A DNA stretch of 64,000 nucleotides from Heterotrichella gracilis. Its lineage: Eukaryota; Sar; Xanthophyceae; Tribonematales; Xanthonemataceae. Below are positions 24,356 through 36,400 of the stretch, piece by piece. Position 1 is the first letter of the stretch. The number at the start of each line of letters is the position of its first letter. Made by a program: the position numbers and the translations under genes. The notes beneath the pieces are model-generated. The model did no database searches. It was given only the letters and a program-made list of their open reading frames with translations, and was not told where the DNA came from. The stretch covers positions 145,444 to 209,443 of the forward strand of contig JAULBX010028049.1 in the NCBI GenBank assembly GCA_032358255.1. Reading direction: 5' to 3'.

Positions 24356-24834
24356 CATACACAACCCTCTGACAAAGGATTGGAATCGACCCACAGCCAG
24401 CTTGCACCGCAAGTTTGTAGTGGCGCTCTTGCCGGCGTGCACAGCATGCGTTTAAGGCCATGGTAAGATGATGCCCCTTGGGACCAGCACAGTATTGCAG
24501 CAAGGGTGCAGTGTGACAGCAGATAAATGCATCGCAGTGCGCAGTCTACAACAATTATGCGCATGCTGTTTGGGATACTAAGGGGCGCTGCATATTGGGT
24601 GTACTATTACAGCATATCAACTGGGGAGCGCTGCACGGCATGCCTGCACTGTTTGCATCTTGCACTGGCGAATCCTGCACTGGGGAGTGTACACTGCTAT
24701 TGAACATAGCTGTGCACTGCCAGTTCAGGCGGGGAGGTTGCATCCGCTAGCGTCTGCAAACTGCGCCTTTATTGTGTGGGCTTTAGCATACCCATCACAC
24801 ATGGTGCTGTGTTGTTGGTTCTCCACCCAGGCTA
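24356..24834. other. Convergent spacer between eS21 and cyclin C
   Basis: No gene seen. A short direct repeat around 24600-24720 repeats gcactgggga-type segments (ctggggagcgctgcac; ctggcgaatcctgcactgggg). Confidence 0.4.
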
Positions 24835-26342
24835 TCACGCCAGCACACTGAGGTACCGCAAGCACACTTCAGGCGTGATCAGCTCTCTCAACTTGTCATA
24901 CAAGCTCAGCAGGTCCATGCTGACCTTGTACACCTGCGGTGGGACATGAACCGCATCATCAAGCAGGGGCATTGCAAACCTGGAGCTGGCATTCTGCAGC
25001 AGGATTCAGGGTTTTGTTCAGAACCATTTGTACCTCGTTCACGTCGGCGCCAGACTTGCTGAGCCAGGGCTCGACTGCCTTCTTGTGCAAAACGCAGGCC
25101 TGCAACCCATAATAATAAGTTGCTGCAAGTCCAATGTATGTCCAAACACACACACACACACACACAGGGTTGCATTTTGGAGGCAGCTCGGTGTTTGGCG
25201 GCCCCTTGGGAAAGTGTTGCAAACAGGTTCGCAGCTGGGACACGTACCACCACCAGGCATGCGGCAGCAATGTCCTGCTTCTCGTATAGCAAGTGGACGT
25301 GAGACCGATACGAGTCATTCAATACGGCCCTGCACAGTGCCAAAACGCAGGGTGAGCTGCCGCTGCCGCACACAGTATAAGGGCGACACACACACACAGC
25401 TGCAAGTTTGCTGAAAAGCAAAAAGCCTACCAGGCGTGAGAGGCAATGCTGGTGAGCTGTGCCTCCTTGAGCAAGGCTGCCAAGGGGTCGTAGGGGTGGA
25501 AGACAAGCAGGTCATAATCCAGCTCTTCCAGGAGCATCATCTCGAGGTCTAGCAACTGTTTGAGGTCCAACGCTGGGGAAAACATGAACCGACCTGCAGT
25601 GGGTGCGTCGGTGCTTTGTAAGAAGGTGAATAGAATCAATGCCACTGGAAAAGTGGACCAGAAACCAAGGGCAACCCATGTAAGTGTCTCACCAGAGAGT
25701 CGCTTCACGTAGTGGATAAGGACTTTGGCTTGGATGGGTGACTCCTCTGCTTTGGAGGCCAGGTACACACAGGTGGGGGCAATGAGCTTTGGGCTGTGCT
25801 TGCAGAAGTCGTGCTTGACGTAGAACCGTTGGAAGTACACAGCAGCAGTGGCAACCACCCTGCACGGAAAGCTGATAAGAAAACTGGGCACTTGGCACAC
25901 GTCTGCGAGCTTGTACCAACCGCAAGTGACTATCACCTTTGCCTCAGCAGCTGCTGCGTGGCTTTGGCCAGCTCTCCCATATCTGAGGGTTGGGGAAAAC
26001 GAAGCCGTGTGAGTTGCAGGAAACTACAGATGCTCATAACAAACAGAAAAGGGCACTGGGGCCTTACAGAAGATGAAGAAGGACATGAGCTCGCCAATTT
26101 GCAGCTCACTCAGCCCCTTTTGCCGGTCCAGCTGGTGTGCGCGTGCGATGAGAGCATACGTCTTTCCTTTCCTGAAGCAAGCCAAGGCGCTGGTAAGCAA
26201 AGTGTTCTAGCCACCAAATCCAGCGAGGCCTGAAGATACACAAATGAACCCAGTTGAGGTTCCAAAAGGGCCCCCGCTGTGCAGGCACTTGCCTTCCTAC
26301 TGGGTCGAGAACCAGGTTTGCTGTGTGGGCTTCAGCAGCCAT
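24835..26342 (-). CDS. CCNC: Cyclin C (Mediator CDK8-module cyclin)
   Basis: Eight phase-consistent exons: 26342-26293, 26171-26068, 25982-25937, 25859-25693, 25593-25431, 25329-25248, 25099-25034 and 24933-24835, giving 258 residues, normal for cyclin C. The first cyclin box is clear: RVVATAAVYFQRFYVKHDF, then SPKLIAPTCVYLASKAEES and IQAKVLIHYVKRL. It is followed by LEMMLLEELDYDLLVFHPYDP and AWAVLNDSYRS, which match the conserved second half. Cyclin C partners CDK8 in the Mediator kinase module that regulates RNA polymerase II. Two oddities appear. The first intron has a GC donor (AAG|GCAAGT). The N-terminus lacks the usual conserved NFW...H start of the family, so an upstream exon may be missing from the model. 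A (ca)n run lies in intron 7 (about 25139-25167). Confidence 0.92.
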
Positions 26343-27424
26343 TCTCCTCCACTGGTTCAGATTCGAGCCTGAGGTTCCTGCAGTTCTGAATCTTGCTGGT
26401 GTACACCTCACACTGCTACCCCCCCCCCTGTGCCCAAAAGATGACCTGCTGAGCTCACATGCCGTGTGTGTGTTGAAGCTTTTTGGAAGGGTTATTTCCT
26501 CCAGCACCCAGATACGACTTGTGGGTTCCAAATCTTCAGGACAATGGCCGTTTCCACCAGATGACTGGCTCTTACGTTGCGTTACCTAGGCACACATTGC
26601 ATGCATGCATAAACTACGGTGTGTAATTGCGGGGGTAACAAACATAGAAACAGAGGACGGTCCAGCGCGCACTATGCAGTATGTAGTGGGCAACGCCAAC
26701 CCTTTACCAGTTGCATGCAGTCCTATTAGGCAGCAGCGACTTCGCTATACCAGCTAAAAACGTCTAAAATATGCACAAATCCCTAGGAAGCCTCGTTACA
26801 TGTATGCATTGCAAAATCATGCACACCTCCCCCTTGTGCGACGCCAGCTCGCCGCCGGCGGTGGGTGCTCGCACGGCGCACGATCGCAGCACTGCTGGGC
26901 ATTTCTTCCACAGGGACCTCCCACATGCGATCATCAAAGCGGTGCATTCCGGGACAGCTGCAGCGGCCAAAAAATGAGAACCCTTTTGCTGCGCGCTAAC
27001 GCAAACGCCCAAACGCTTCGTGGCTGGAACTGAACGCTGGCAGATACGCCAGGGCATTGCCATGGTGGCACCACCAAAACGATGCCAGGGCCAAGTTTGG
27101 TCGGCAATCTTCGGCTCTCAGGCAATTTCGAAACGCCAATTCAAACGTGGGGCCAGTCAGGGTAGAGTTGAACTACAGGCATGCGATAGCGCGGACACCT
27201 GAGCATCGGACCCGTCACCGGGTACCAGCCAGGCAGTCGATCACGCGTGAACCACCCACGTTGCTGGGTGGCTTCCCCTCGCACATTCGCCCACACATCA
27301 CTAGAAAAGGTCATCTTTGAGTGCATCTGGGCGCTTGCAAGGCACGTTAGCAGCTGCGCAGTGGGATGCCATACGAAAAGCGCTGTATTGCAGCGAGCCG
27401 AGGGTGATTAGCGGATAGGCACAC
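26343..27424. other. Divergent intergenic region, cyclin C / RLT
   Basis: 1.1 kb between two start codons pointing apart. It presumably holds both promoters. A run of nine C lies at about 26420-26430 just upstream of the cyclin C start. No coding signal seen. Confidence 0.45.
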
Positions 27425-30400
27425 ATGGACGCGGAAGGGGACTACGCGGACTACCCTCAACAAGGTAAGCACTGCAAGCCATGCCCCACTGCACGCTTTC
27501 AACGAGATTTAGCTGCCCATTTGCGGTCCACCGACAAGGATGTAGGGACGTGAGGGGGTGGATCGGGCGATGATGAGGTGGCCTTTGAAAGTACGGCTGA
27601 CGTTGGATATGGTGCCTATCCCCCGGGCACCACCAACGCATCATTGACACAGTTGGGCACGTTAGCTCACAGTAGTCCACTTTGGTCCTCTGCACAGCGA
27701 TGTTATTATATATGAGGTCTCGATGAGCATGTATTCGACCGTTTCCCTGCTTTCGGGCATCGAGGCTGGGTTCTGTGCCCACGCAGGGGAGTACGAGGAT
27801 GAGCCGGGGGACAATGCACTTGGCGAGGGCTACCCAGCGCAGCCTGGCTCTAAGGCCAAGCGGTCAAGCGGTGGTGGGGCTGGCAAGCAGAGGGCAATCA
27901 AAACGCCCCTCCAGAAGGAGGCCCTCGAGGCTGCTTACATGAGTACGTGGAAGGCCCTGCCATCCTCAAGTGTGCACACCACCGGCCACACACTTCCATG
28001 CCATCACCTTGCCTGGAGCTATGCTGCATGCCTTCACACACAGTGTTTCTTGGCTCCACTGCATTGCAAAAGCGACATTGGCCCCGACAAGTGGCTTCTG
28101 AAGCACTTCGCTCCAGGCACCTGCAGCACCATTTGACCTGCATCATTGCCAACCCAGGGGGTGGGGAACCCATCGCCAGCTTCAGACTCAATGGGCACTC
28201 CACCCACCCCTAAATGCATGCAATGCCCCCCAAATGCAGAGGGAAGTCAGTGGACAGGAGGGCAACACCTTTCCTCCTCGGTAACTTCCTAAGAAGAAAA
28301 ACCCACTGTTCAAGGGCAGGCTGCCTATCATCCTTTTTTCTATATTTTCTCACTGCGCCGTGTGTGCTGACGGCCCATTCGTGTGCTGGTGTGCAGTCAA
28401 CCCCTTCCCATCAGAGGAGGTGCGCAGCGCGCTGGGTGAGAGGATTGGGCTCACGGGGCAGCAGGTTCAGGTAAGCCCACCAAAACCCTAAAACCCTACG
28501 CGCCACACCTGCCACGGCACACAAGAAGCCAACACTTGCGCCTAGGCAGTGCCTGGGCCTAGTCTCCGCACCTGTTGTGTTCACACATGTTGTGGCGGAC
28601 GTGGCCGTGAAGGTGGGGTGTCGGTGGACAAGTCCGGGCACCTGCCGCCACAAGTGCGCCATACCCACAGCCTCTCAGCACTGCCCGCCAAGCCACTGGC
28701 ATTGACAGCGGCTTTGGCCACATACAGGATATGTGGGTGCTTACAAACTGCGTGCCAATCTCCCCAAGGTTGCATATTGAGGCGCTGGCTGGTAGGCGCG
28801 GCGCCAAGCTGCGTAGCCATGTTTCAAGGCGAAAATACTCCATCCCTGCATCTCTTACTGGCAAGCACACATTTGACACTGCTGCGTGAACAAGGCATTG
28901 TGGTTGCCCCCTTACCGCTACCCCTTGTGTACCCTAGGTGTGGTTCTCCCACAAGCGGCGCAAGGAGAAGCGGCCTGAAAAGGACCAGGACCAGGACCAG
29001 GCACCTCCACCCAACCCGCCAGCCCCCGGACCTGCGCCCTACGTGTCGCCCCCAGTGGCACCGCCACCAGCCCCCACCCCTGCCGCCAAGCCCTCGCCGG
29101 CAGCCAGGACCCCCAAGCCGCCATCCTCCAAAAAGAAGCCTGCAGCGGCGCCAAAATTGGCCCCTCCCATCCTCGGGGCTGAGCCCATCCCCAGAAGGCC
29201 TTTCCAAACGCATTTCCCTGACCTCCCGGCGTCGCCGGCGGCCCCCGCACACGTGGCGGTGCACCCCCTCCCGCCAGCATACCACCCCCCGCCACCCCAC
29301 CACCCTGCAGCGCCAGCGGAGCAAGGGGGGGTGGGCGAAGATGAAGAAACCGAGGTGGAGGATGCGGGGGAGCCCCAGGATCCTGCGGATGAGATGCAGG
29401 AGCTGCTATTGGCTGCCCAGGCCGCCCTCCCCGTCCCCTTCCGCCCCGATGGTCCCCCCCTTGGGTTTGAGTTTGACAAGATCCCTGGCCCTTACAGGAA
29501 CAAGTGGAAACACCCTCGGCCCGTGGATTTGGATGACGAGGCGCAAGGGGGGCTGGGGGGCAGCGAGGAAGGGGGGTTCAAGAAGCAAAAGGGCTCAAAG
29601 GGGTACGTGGGTGGAGTGCATGTAGCGAAAGCAAGGTCTGGGGCAGCACTCCAAGCAAGGGGGAGGGGCCTTGCATATGGCACTAGTTCCTTCCTTCGTA
29701 TTATTCCACGAGGGCGGTTATTGCGGGATTGGGGATCACTTGCATGAGCAGGACACCATGCAAAACCTGGACAGTGCATCCCCTCCAAAAAGCGGCTCAC
29801 ATGTGCCAAACCCGCTGTCCATGCGCCCAATCTGAAGCAATTCGTGCCCCCACCTTGACAAGGGGCGACGCGCCGTGCGTGAGATTGAGCGGGCTCTGCA
29901 TCTGCTGCAGCGCCTTGATGGCACCATGCTGCCCACTACTCTTTGCATACCCCCCTAAAACCCCGCTGATATTCTTGCCAAACCTCCATGAAATGCAGCG
30001 GCTCCTTCCCCCGCCCCACCGATGAGCGGCGCGCTGTGCTCGAGATTGAGTGCACGTACCTAAGCTGCAGCGGAAGCTCCGCCGCCAGGGGGGCACCAAG
30101 ATGCGCATCACCCTTAACTCTAAACCCTGCATCCTCTCAAACCCCAGCGCATACGTTGCCACTCCTAAATCCCGACTCACACATACCAAACCCCCCATGA
30201 ATTGCAGGGGCTCTTTCCGCCCCGACGAGGAGCGCCGCGCCGTGCGTGAGATAGAGCGCGCCCACCAGCTGCAGCGCCGCCTTGAGGGCACCATGAAGAA
30301 GGAGCAGGACCGGCTGGAGAAGGACAGGCAGCGCCAGCAGGAGAAGCTGATGAAGGAGCGGGAGAAGGTGCGCAGGGTGGTGGTGTGGTGGTGGGTGGTT

Positions 30401-33400
30401 AGTAACATGCATCCCAGCACTACACTTTAGGTCAGCACCGCCCCTTGCTCCCTACCCCCCTCAAGAGTGTGCGCGCCTGGAGGAGGAGCGCCAACGCCAC
30501 CTCAAGCGCGACCGCGCCAAGGGCGACCCTGCCCCCCCCCTCTCCCCCCCACCCACCCCCAAACCCTCGGCCACCACACACCCCATTCGCCTGCCTCCCA
30601 CCACACAAACCCCACCCCCGCAGGAGTTTGAGCGCCTCGAAAAAGAGCGCCAACGCCACCTGGAGCGCCTTGAGCGGGAGCGCGCCAAGGATGACTTGAA
30701 GCGGCGCAAGGAGGAGGAGCGTCTGCTCCAGCAGCAGGAGAAGGAGGTGCGGCGCATGGAGGCGGCAAGGGAGAAGGAGCAACGGGCGGAGGAGAGGAGG
30801 AAGGTGCTGGAGGAGAAGAGGAGGTGCGCGTTGTTTTTTTGGGTGGGGCGGGGGGAGTCGAATAGTGTTGATAGAGTTTATTCATGCCACATGGCACATG
30901 GAGGGGAACAGGGAGGTGCTGGACGAAAAGAGGAGGTGGATTTGATGGGGTCGGTGGGGGGCGAGGGGGGATCCAAGCACTGGTAGGTACCCTTGCAAAA
31001 CACCTTGAATTGGAATGCCTTTCTGTAACTTTTTTGGAAGTAGTTGTAAGAGGAGCTGGAATATGATAATTAGTTATTAAAAATCAGAAACTGTTCTTAT
31101 TTTAAGGGGCGAGGGTGGGCTTTCTGTACATGGTAGTGCCTCTACTGACATGGTACCCCACCCCCTGCGCAGGGAGAAGGAGATGCTGCGCGCGCTTGCC
31201 CAGCAGGAGAAGCAGGTCACCCGCATGCGCCAGCGCAATGATGCGGGTCCCAGGGATGACCTGGACATCGAGTGGGACCGGCTCATGGAGGAGCACAGGA
31301 GGGAGGGGTGAGGGGAGGGATTGGGGCACAGGGAAGCAATGGATGAATTGCTAGTACATTGTCTATATGCAGTCCTTTTATGTTGCATTATACTTCATGC
31401 AAGATTCAATATCGGAAAGACTACGTCAATGGGTGAAAATGCACTAAAATTGTCCTTAGAAGACCGCGTATGCAATAGATATAAATATGGGTTTGAGACT
31501 GTTCTCGGGGTTTGCTGTGCGCGGTGGGCACAGGAAAGTTGTGTACATACAGGAGGAAATGATTGTGGCATTAAGGACGGCCCATCAAAATTGCAGAATA
31601 AGCGTGCAAGGAGCTGTTACATCCTAGCCCACGTCTTGGTCAAGAGCGACCCTAATTCAGTGTCATCAAAGATCATTTAGGCAGCCTTGCACACCACTCA
31701 CCCCCGATCCCTTATCCCCACAGCTACGGCTCCGACACCGAGGGCGCCGCCGCCCCCGCCGCCCTCCCCACGCGCCCCCCCTTCCCGCCCCCCACCGTCC
31801 CCCTTGCCCCCGCCTTCCCCCCCCACCTGTTCCCCTCCGTGGGCCCAGAGCTGCTCATGATTTGGTCCTTTTTGCACGCATTTTCCGACATTTTGGGCCT
31901 GTGGCCCTGCACCGTGGAGGAGGTGGGGGCCGCGCTGGTGGGGGGCGCCAGGTGTCGCCTGCTGGGTGAGGTCCACGTGGCGCTGCTGCGGCTGGTGCAG
32001 GCGGATATGGAGGAGTCGCACGCCACCGGGGTGATGCAGGTGGGCGGGGTGGGTGTGGGAGGTAACAGTTGGGGGATTGAGGAGGAGGTGCTTGTGTGAG
32101 GGGGGTAGGGGTGTGTGTCACTATGCTGTGGTGGGGGTGGAGGCGAGTGCCTGCCCGCCTGCCCCATTGCAGTACTTGACACCCAAGTAACTACAGTAAT
32201 GCCCTTCTCTTTGCTATCTGCACTGTCATTCACCAAGGTCAGGCTGCAGAATCTTGAATCGTGATTGTTGGCCTTTACTCAATTGTTAACCCCCTTCCCA
32301 TTCACCCCGCTGTCACCCCAGAGCCAGCCTGGCGCCTTCACTGACCGCTCAGTGTGGGGCTGCGCCTCCACCCTGGAGGAGGCGTGGGCCTGGGGGTTTG
32401 ACGTGGACGTGTGGCGGGCGCACCTCAACGCAACCACCTGGCCGGAGGTGCTCAGACAGGTGCGAGCTTGCATTTGTGCAGGCATGGTGCACACCCTAAA
32501 CCCTAAGTCGACATGGCCTGTGGTGCTCAGACAGCTGCGAGTTTGCACATCGGAGTCCAGTCACATGGTATATATGTATGACTTTGATGCATGTTTGATA
32601 TGTGGTGCGGGAGACGGCGTAGGGCGTTGATTCACACCATGCATACATGTAACAATTGCCAGGGACCAAACTCCTCAAATGGGGCATAATCGTACATCCA
32701 AGTGGGAGGATTTATTGAACATTCAGTGGTGCATTTCGAATTTGCCATTTCCCCCTTTGTAACTTTCACTGATATATTCTGCTGTATTGTATTGTATTGC
32801 AATATTGTATGGTGTACGTTGTGCAAATTGTGATGATGTATGGCTGTGGCAGGTGGCGGTGGCTGCTGGCCTAGGTCGCAAGCGCCCTAAGCCCAAGAAG
32901 GAGGCCAAACCCAAGCTGGGGACCGAGGGGGAGGACATAGTGATGGACGAGGGAGGGGGGCTCAAGCTGCGCCTGCCCCTGCGCTTTGTGGTGGGGACTG
33001 TCAAGGCGGCGGCGTGGCAGGTGGGGGGTTGGGGGATGTTTGGAGGGCAGGGGGGGATGGCAGGTTGTTTGGAGCAGCCTTTGGTTGTGAGACCCTCAAT
33101 CCTTGAAGATAACTATCACTCTCAAACGCTACAGCCCGGCCACAAAACCTACAGTTCGGGCCCTGACTCAGGTGTTCGCCGAGGCTGGTCTACTTTGGCA
33201 TGACCACCACCATTGGCACAAACCCTGGCAGCCCTGGCCCAAATCCTAAAACCCTTGCCCAAAGCCTAGCACCCTGACCCAAACCCTTCCCCCCAGGTGC
33301 TTGCCGAGGCTGGCCCCCTTGGTCTGACCATCGGCGAGATTGCTCGGCGCATCCAGAAGAGCGGGCTCAGGGACCTGCGCACCAGCAGGACGCCAGAGGT

Positions 33401-36400
33401 GGGGGGGGGTTGCTGGGGGGTGGTGGGGGGGTGGTCCCACAGGGACGGCGGCAGGGCAGGTGGTGTTGCCGTTACTTGAGAGCTGGAAGCCTTGTACTGT
33501 TGAGCCTGGGTGCACCTCCACACTTGATTCGTTGCGAGGTGATGGGTTGCGGGGTTGGCTGGGCCGGTGAGAGTGTCTCGTTGGTGATGGTGGCTGGAGG
33601 ACAGGCGGATGTGTGGTGTCACATCACTGATGTGGGGTACTGCATGTACCCTTGCTGGGTGCATGCTGGCGGCATGCCTCCCAGCGTCCTCCCCTGTGCA
33701 CAACTCCCGCACACCCTGCGCACACCGCGCCATGACATCCCCATTCACCCACCACCCCGCAGGCGTCGGTGGCCGGCGCCCTCTCCCGCGATGTCATCTT
33801 TGCGCGCACCGCCCCCGCCACCTATGCCTTGCAGGCGATCATGTCCTACCACCGCACCCTGGCCAGGCAAGGGGGCGAGGCGGGGCAGGCAGCAGGGGAG
33901 GTCAAGGGGGAGGCAGGTGCGCCATCAACCAATTGTTGCATTTAATTACTGAATATTGGCAGGCTTTACAACTCCTCCCTGTAGTTCTGTTTCTGCATTA
34001 GTCTGGGTTCTGTCACCATGTGAGTGCGTGTGTGGTTTTGTTGGTGTGTACAATAGGGCGAGGCTAAGGGTTTTGTCGGCTGTCAAAATGGTGCAGGATG
34101 CTGAAGCATTTGGTCTTTGTGATATGTAACGTTGTTATTACATGTCCCTCAACATCGTCTACATGACTCTATGTTTGACTCTAAAACATTAAGCATTATG
34201 GTTACTCACCCGATGTCCGCTGGGGATGATCTATTGGCCTGTCGGAATTAAGCACTTCAAAATAGAAATGTGGAAATGCCCATGCCCTCCCCCCCTCTGC
34301 AGGGGCCCCTGCCTTGGCAACAGGCACTGTGGAGGTGCTGGGTGGTGGTGGTGGTGTGGGCCACATCCAGGTGGTTAAGGTGGAGGCTGTGGAGGGGGGT
34401 GCGGCACCAGGGGGGGAGCATGACGAAGAGGAGGATGAGAGTGACGAGGACGATGAGGACGAGGATGAAGAGGAGGTGGGTGAACCCTGAACCCTAAACT
34501 CTGAACCTTAGACAGAGGACGAGGATGAAGAGGAGATGGGTAGGGGGCCCATGATTCATGTGTTGTTTGGAGATGATTTTAGTGTCGTCAGGTCACCAGG
34601 AGGGCTCTTGAGGCGATGCGCCCGTGTACACCCAAATATGTGTGAATACCTACATCTGTGTTTACCTTGGTGTTCCTCGCTACTCACTGATGAAATCGTC
34701 CATCCACCCACCCACCCACCTGCCTTGCCCACCCCCCCATCCCACCCCCACTCCAGGGCAAGCACGGTGCCTGGGTCCGCACCCTGTGCAATTCAGACCA
34801 TGACCGGATCCCCCTGCCACACATGGTGGCTGTGCTTGGCTCTCTCCCTGACACCCTGCACACCCACACCCCTCGCACATCTACACCCACACAAACCACC
34901 TCATTACCACCCCTTTTCACCCCGCAGGGCAAGCACGAGGGCGCCGCCTGGGTGCGCACCCTGTGCGAGTCCGACTATGACGCGCTCCCCCTGCAAGACC
35001 GCGTGGCCGTGCTGGGGTCCCTTGTGCAGATGGCCATGGATGGGCCCAGCGTGCGCGCCTGCCTGGACCAGCGCCTGGAGGAGAGCCAGCGCATCCGCAA
35101 GCAGATGTGGGAGGAGGCGAAGGTGGAGAAGCGGCGGCGGCAGGAGGAGGCGGCGGCAAAGGTGGAGTTTTGAATGTCTAGGATTGGAGTAGGCTTGAAG
35201 TAGAGCTGTTGGGGTTATTGCATCACACCATGGCCCCCTCCCCCTCCCGACTACCCACTGCCCCTCCCCATCACTCACCCACCTTCCCCCCGGCTGCTCT
35301 CCAGGCCAAGCTGGCAGGGATGAGGCCATGGCCCGCAGGCCTGGACCATGCATGCCCCCCCTCATGACATTCACCTTGGTCCCCCATCACCCTCACGCGT
35401 AACTGCAGCCATATTATGGCGTTCGCGTCCCAATCCCCAACCACCCACCTCCGCACCCACCCCCTGCCCCCCAGGCCAAGCAAGCTGCGGATGAGGCCAT
35501 GGCACGCCTACGCGACGCCGGCCTGGCCCTCCCCGCAGGCCTTGACCATGCATACAACTCCCTGCCGGGGACGACCGTCACCACCCCCGCCCCACACCCC
35601 GCCAGCACCCCCGCCATGGGGGGCTCTGGGGGCTCAAACGCATCTGCGGCCCCACGCACCCACCAGCAAGGTTAGGCACTGCTCAGGAGGAAATGCAGCG
35701 GTTTGCATGCAATATAACTCTGGAAGCGGAGGGCAACCTGTGTGCCGCACTATTGTACCCTTAAACTCTAACACAGCTCCTTTCTAGGGTCGCCATTTTG
35801 GCGCCATCGTTGTACAGTAATGTGCAACAACCAGACCTCTTAATGATATTTGTTGCATTCAATTACCACCCCACAGGGGAGGGCAATACGACAAGAAGAG
35901 AGGACGACCTGAGCGCCGCAGCGGGCGCCCGCCAGCGCCAGCAGCAACTCTAAACCCTAAAATAGTAACCTTGAAACCCCAAAAAACAGTCCTATTCTGC
36001 CCCTCCTAAGCACACCTCCATTGCCATCCCACAGGTGAGGGCAACACTCGACAGGAAGAGGAGGACGACCTGAGCGCCGCGGCAGGCGCCCGGCAGCGAC
36101 AGCAGCACCGAGCCGAGACCATCCGGCGTGCCGAGGAGGCCAACTCCATTCGCTGCGAGCCCATGGGGTTGGACCGGCGCCACAACAAGTACTGGCGGTT
36201 CATGGCGGGGGGCGAGGGCGGGCAGGACGCGGGGCGGGTCCTGGTGGAGAGCTACGAGGATGGCAGCTTCAGGTACCCTAAACCCTACTCCCTACACCCC
36301 ACACCCTAAATCTTGTGGATTGTGTGGTAAACCCTAAACCCTGTGGGTGGTGGGGTGGCTGGCGTGGCAATGAATGCAGACCTCACAGTTGATTTAAACC

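Noticed and set aside
30464-30530. Possible extra coding exon in RLT
   Set aside because: It is an echo of exon 6, has no usable donor, and adding it would duplicate the same coiled-coil segment; kept as a repeat.
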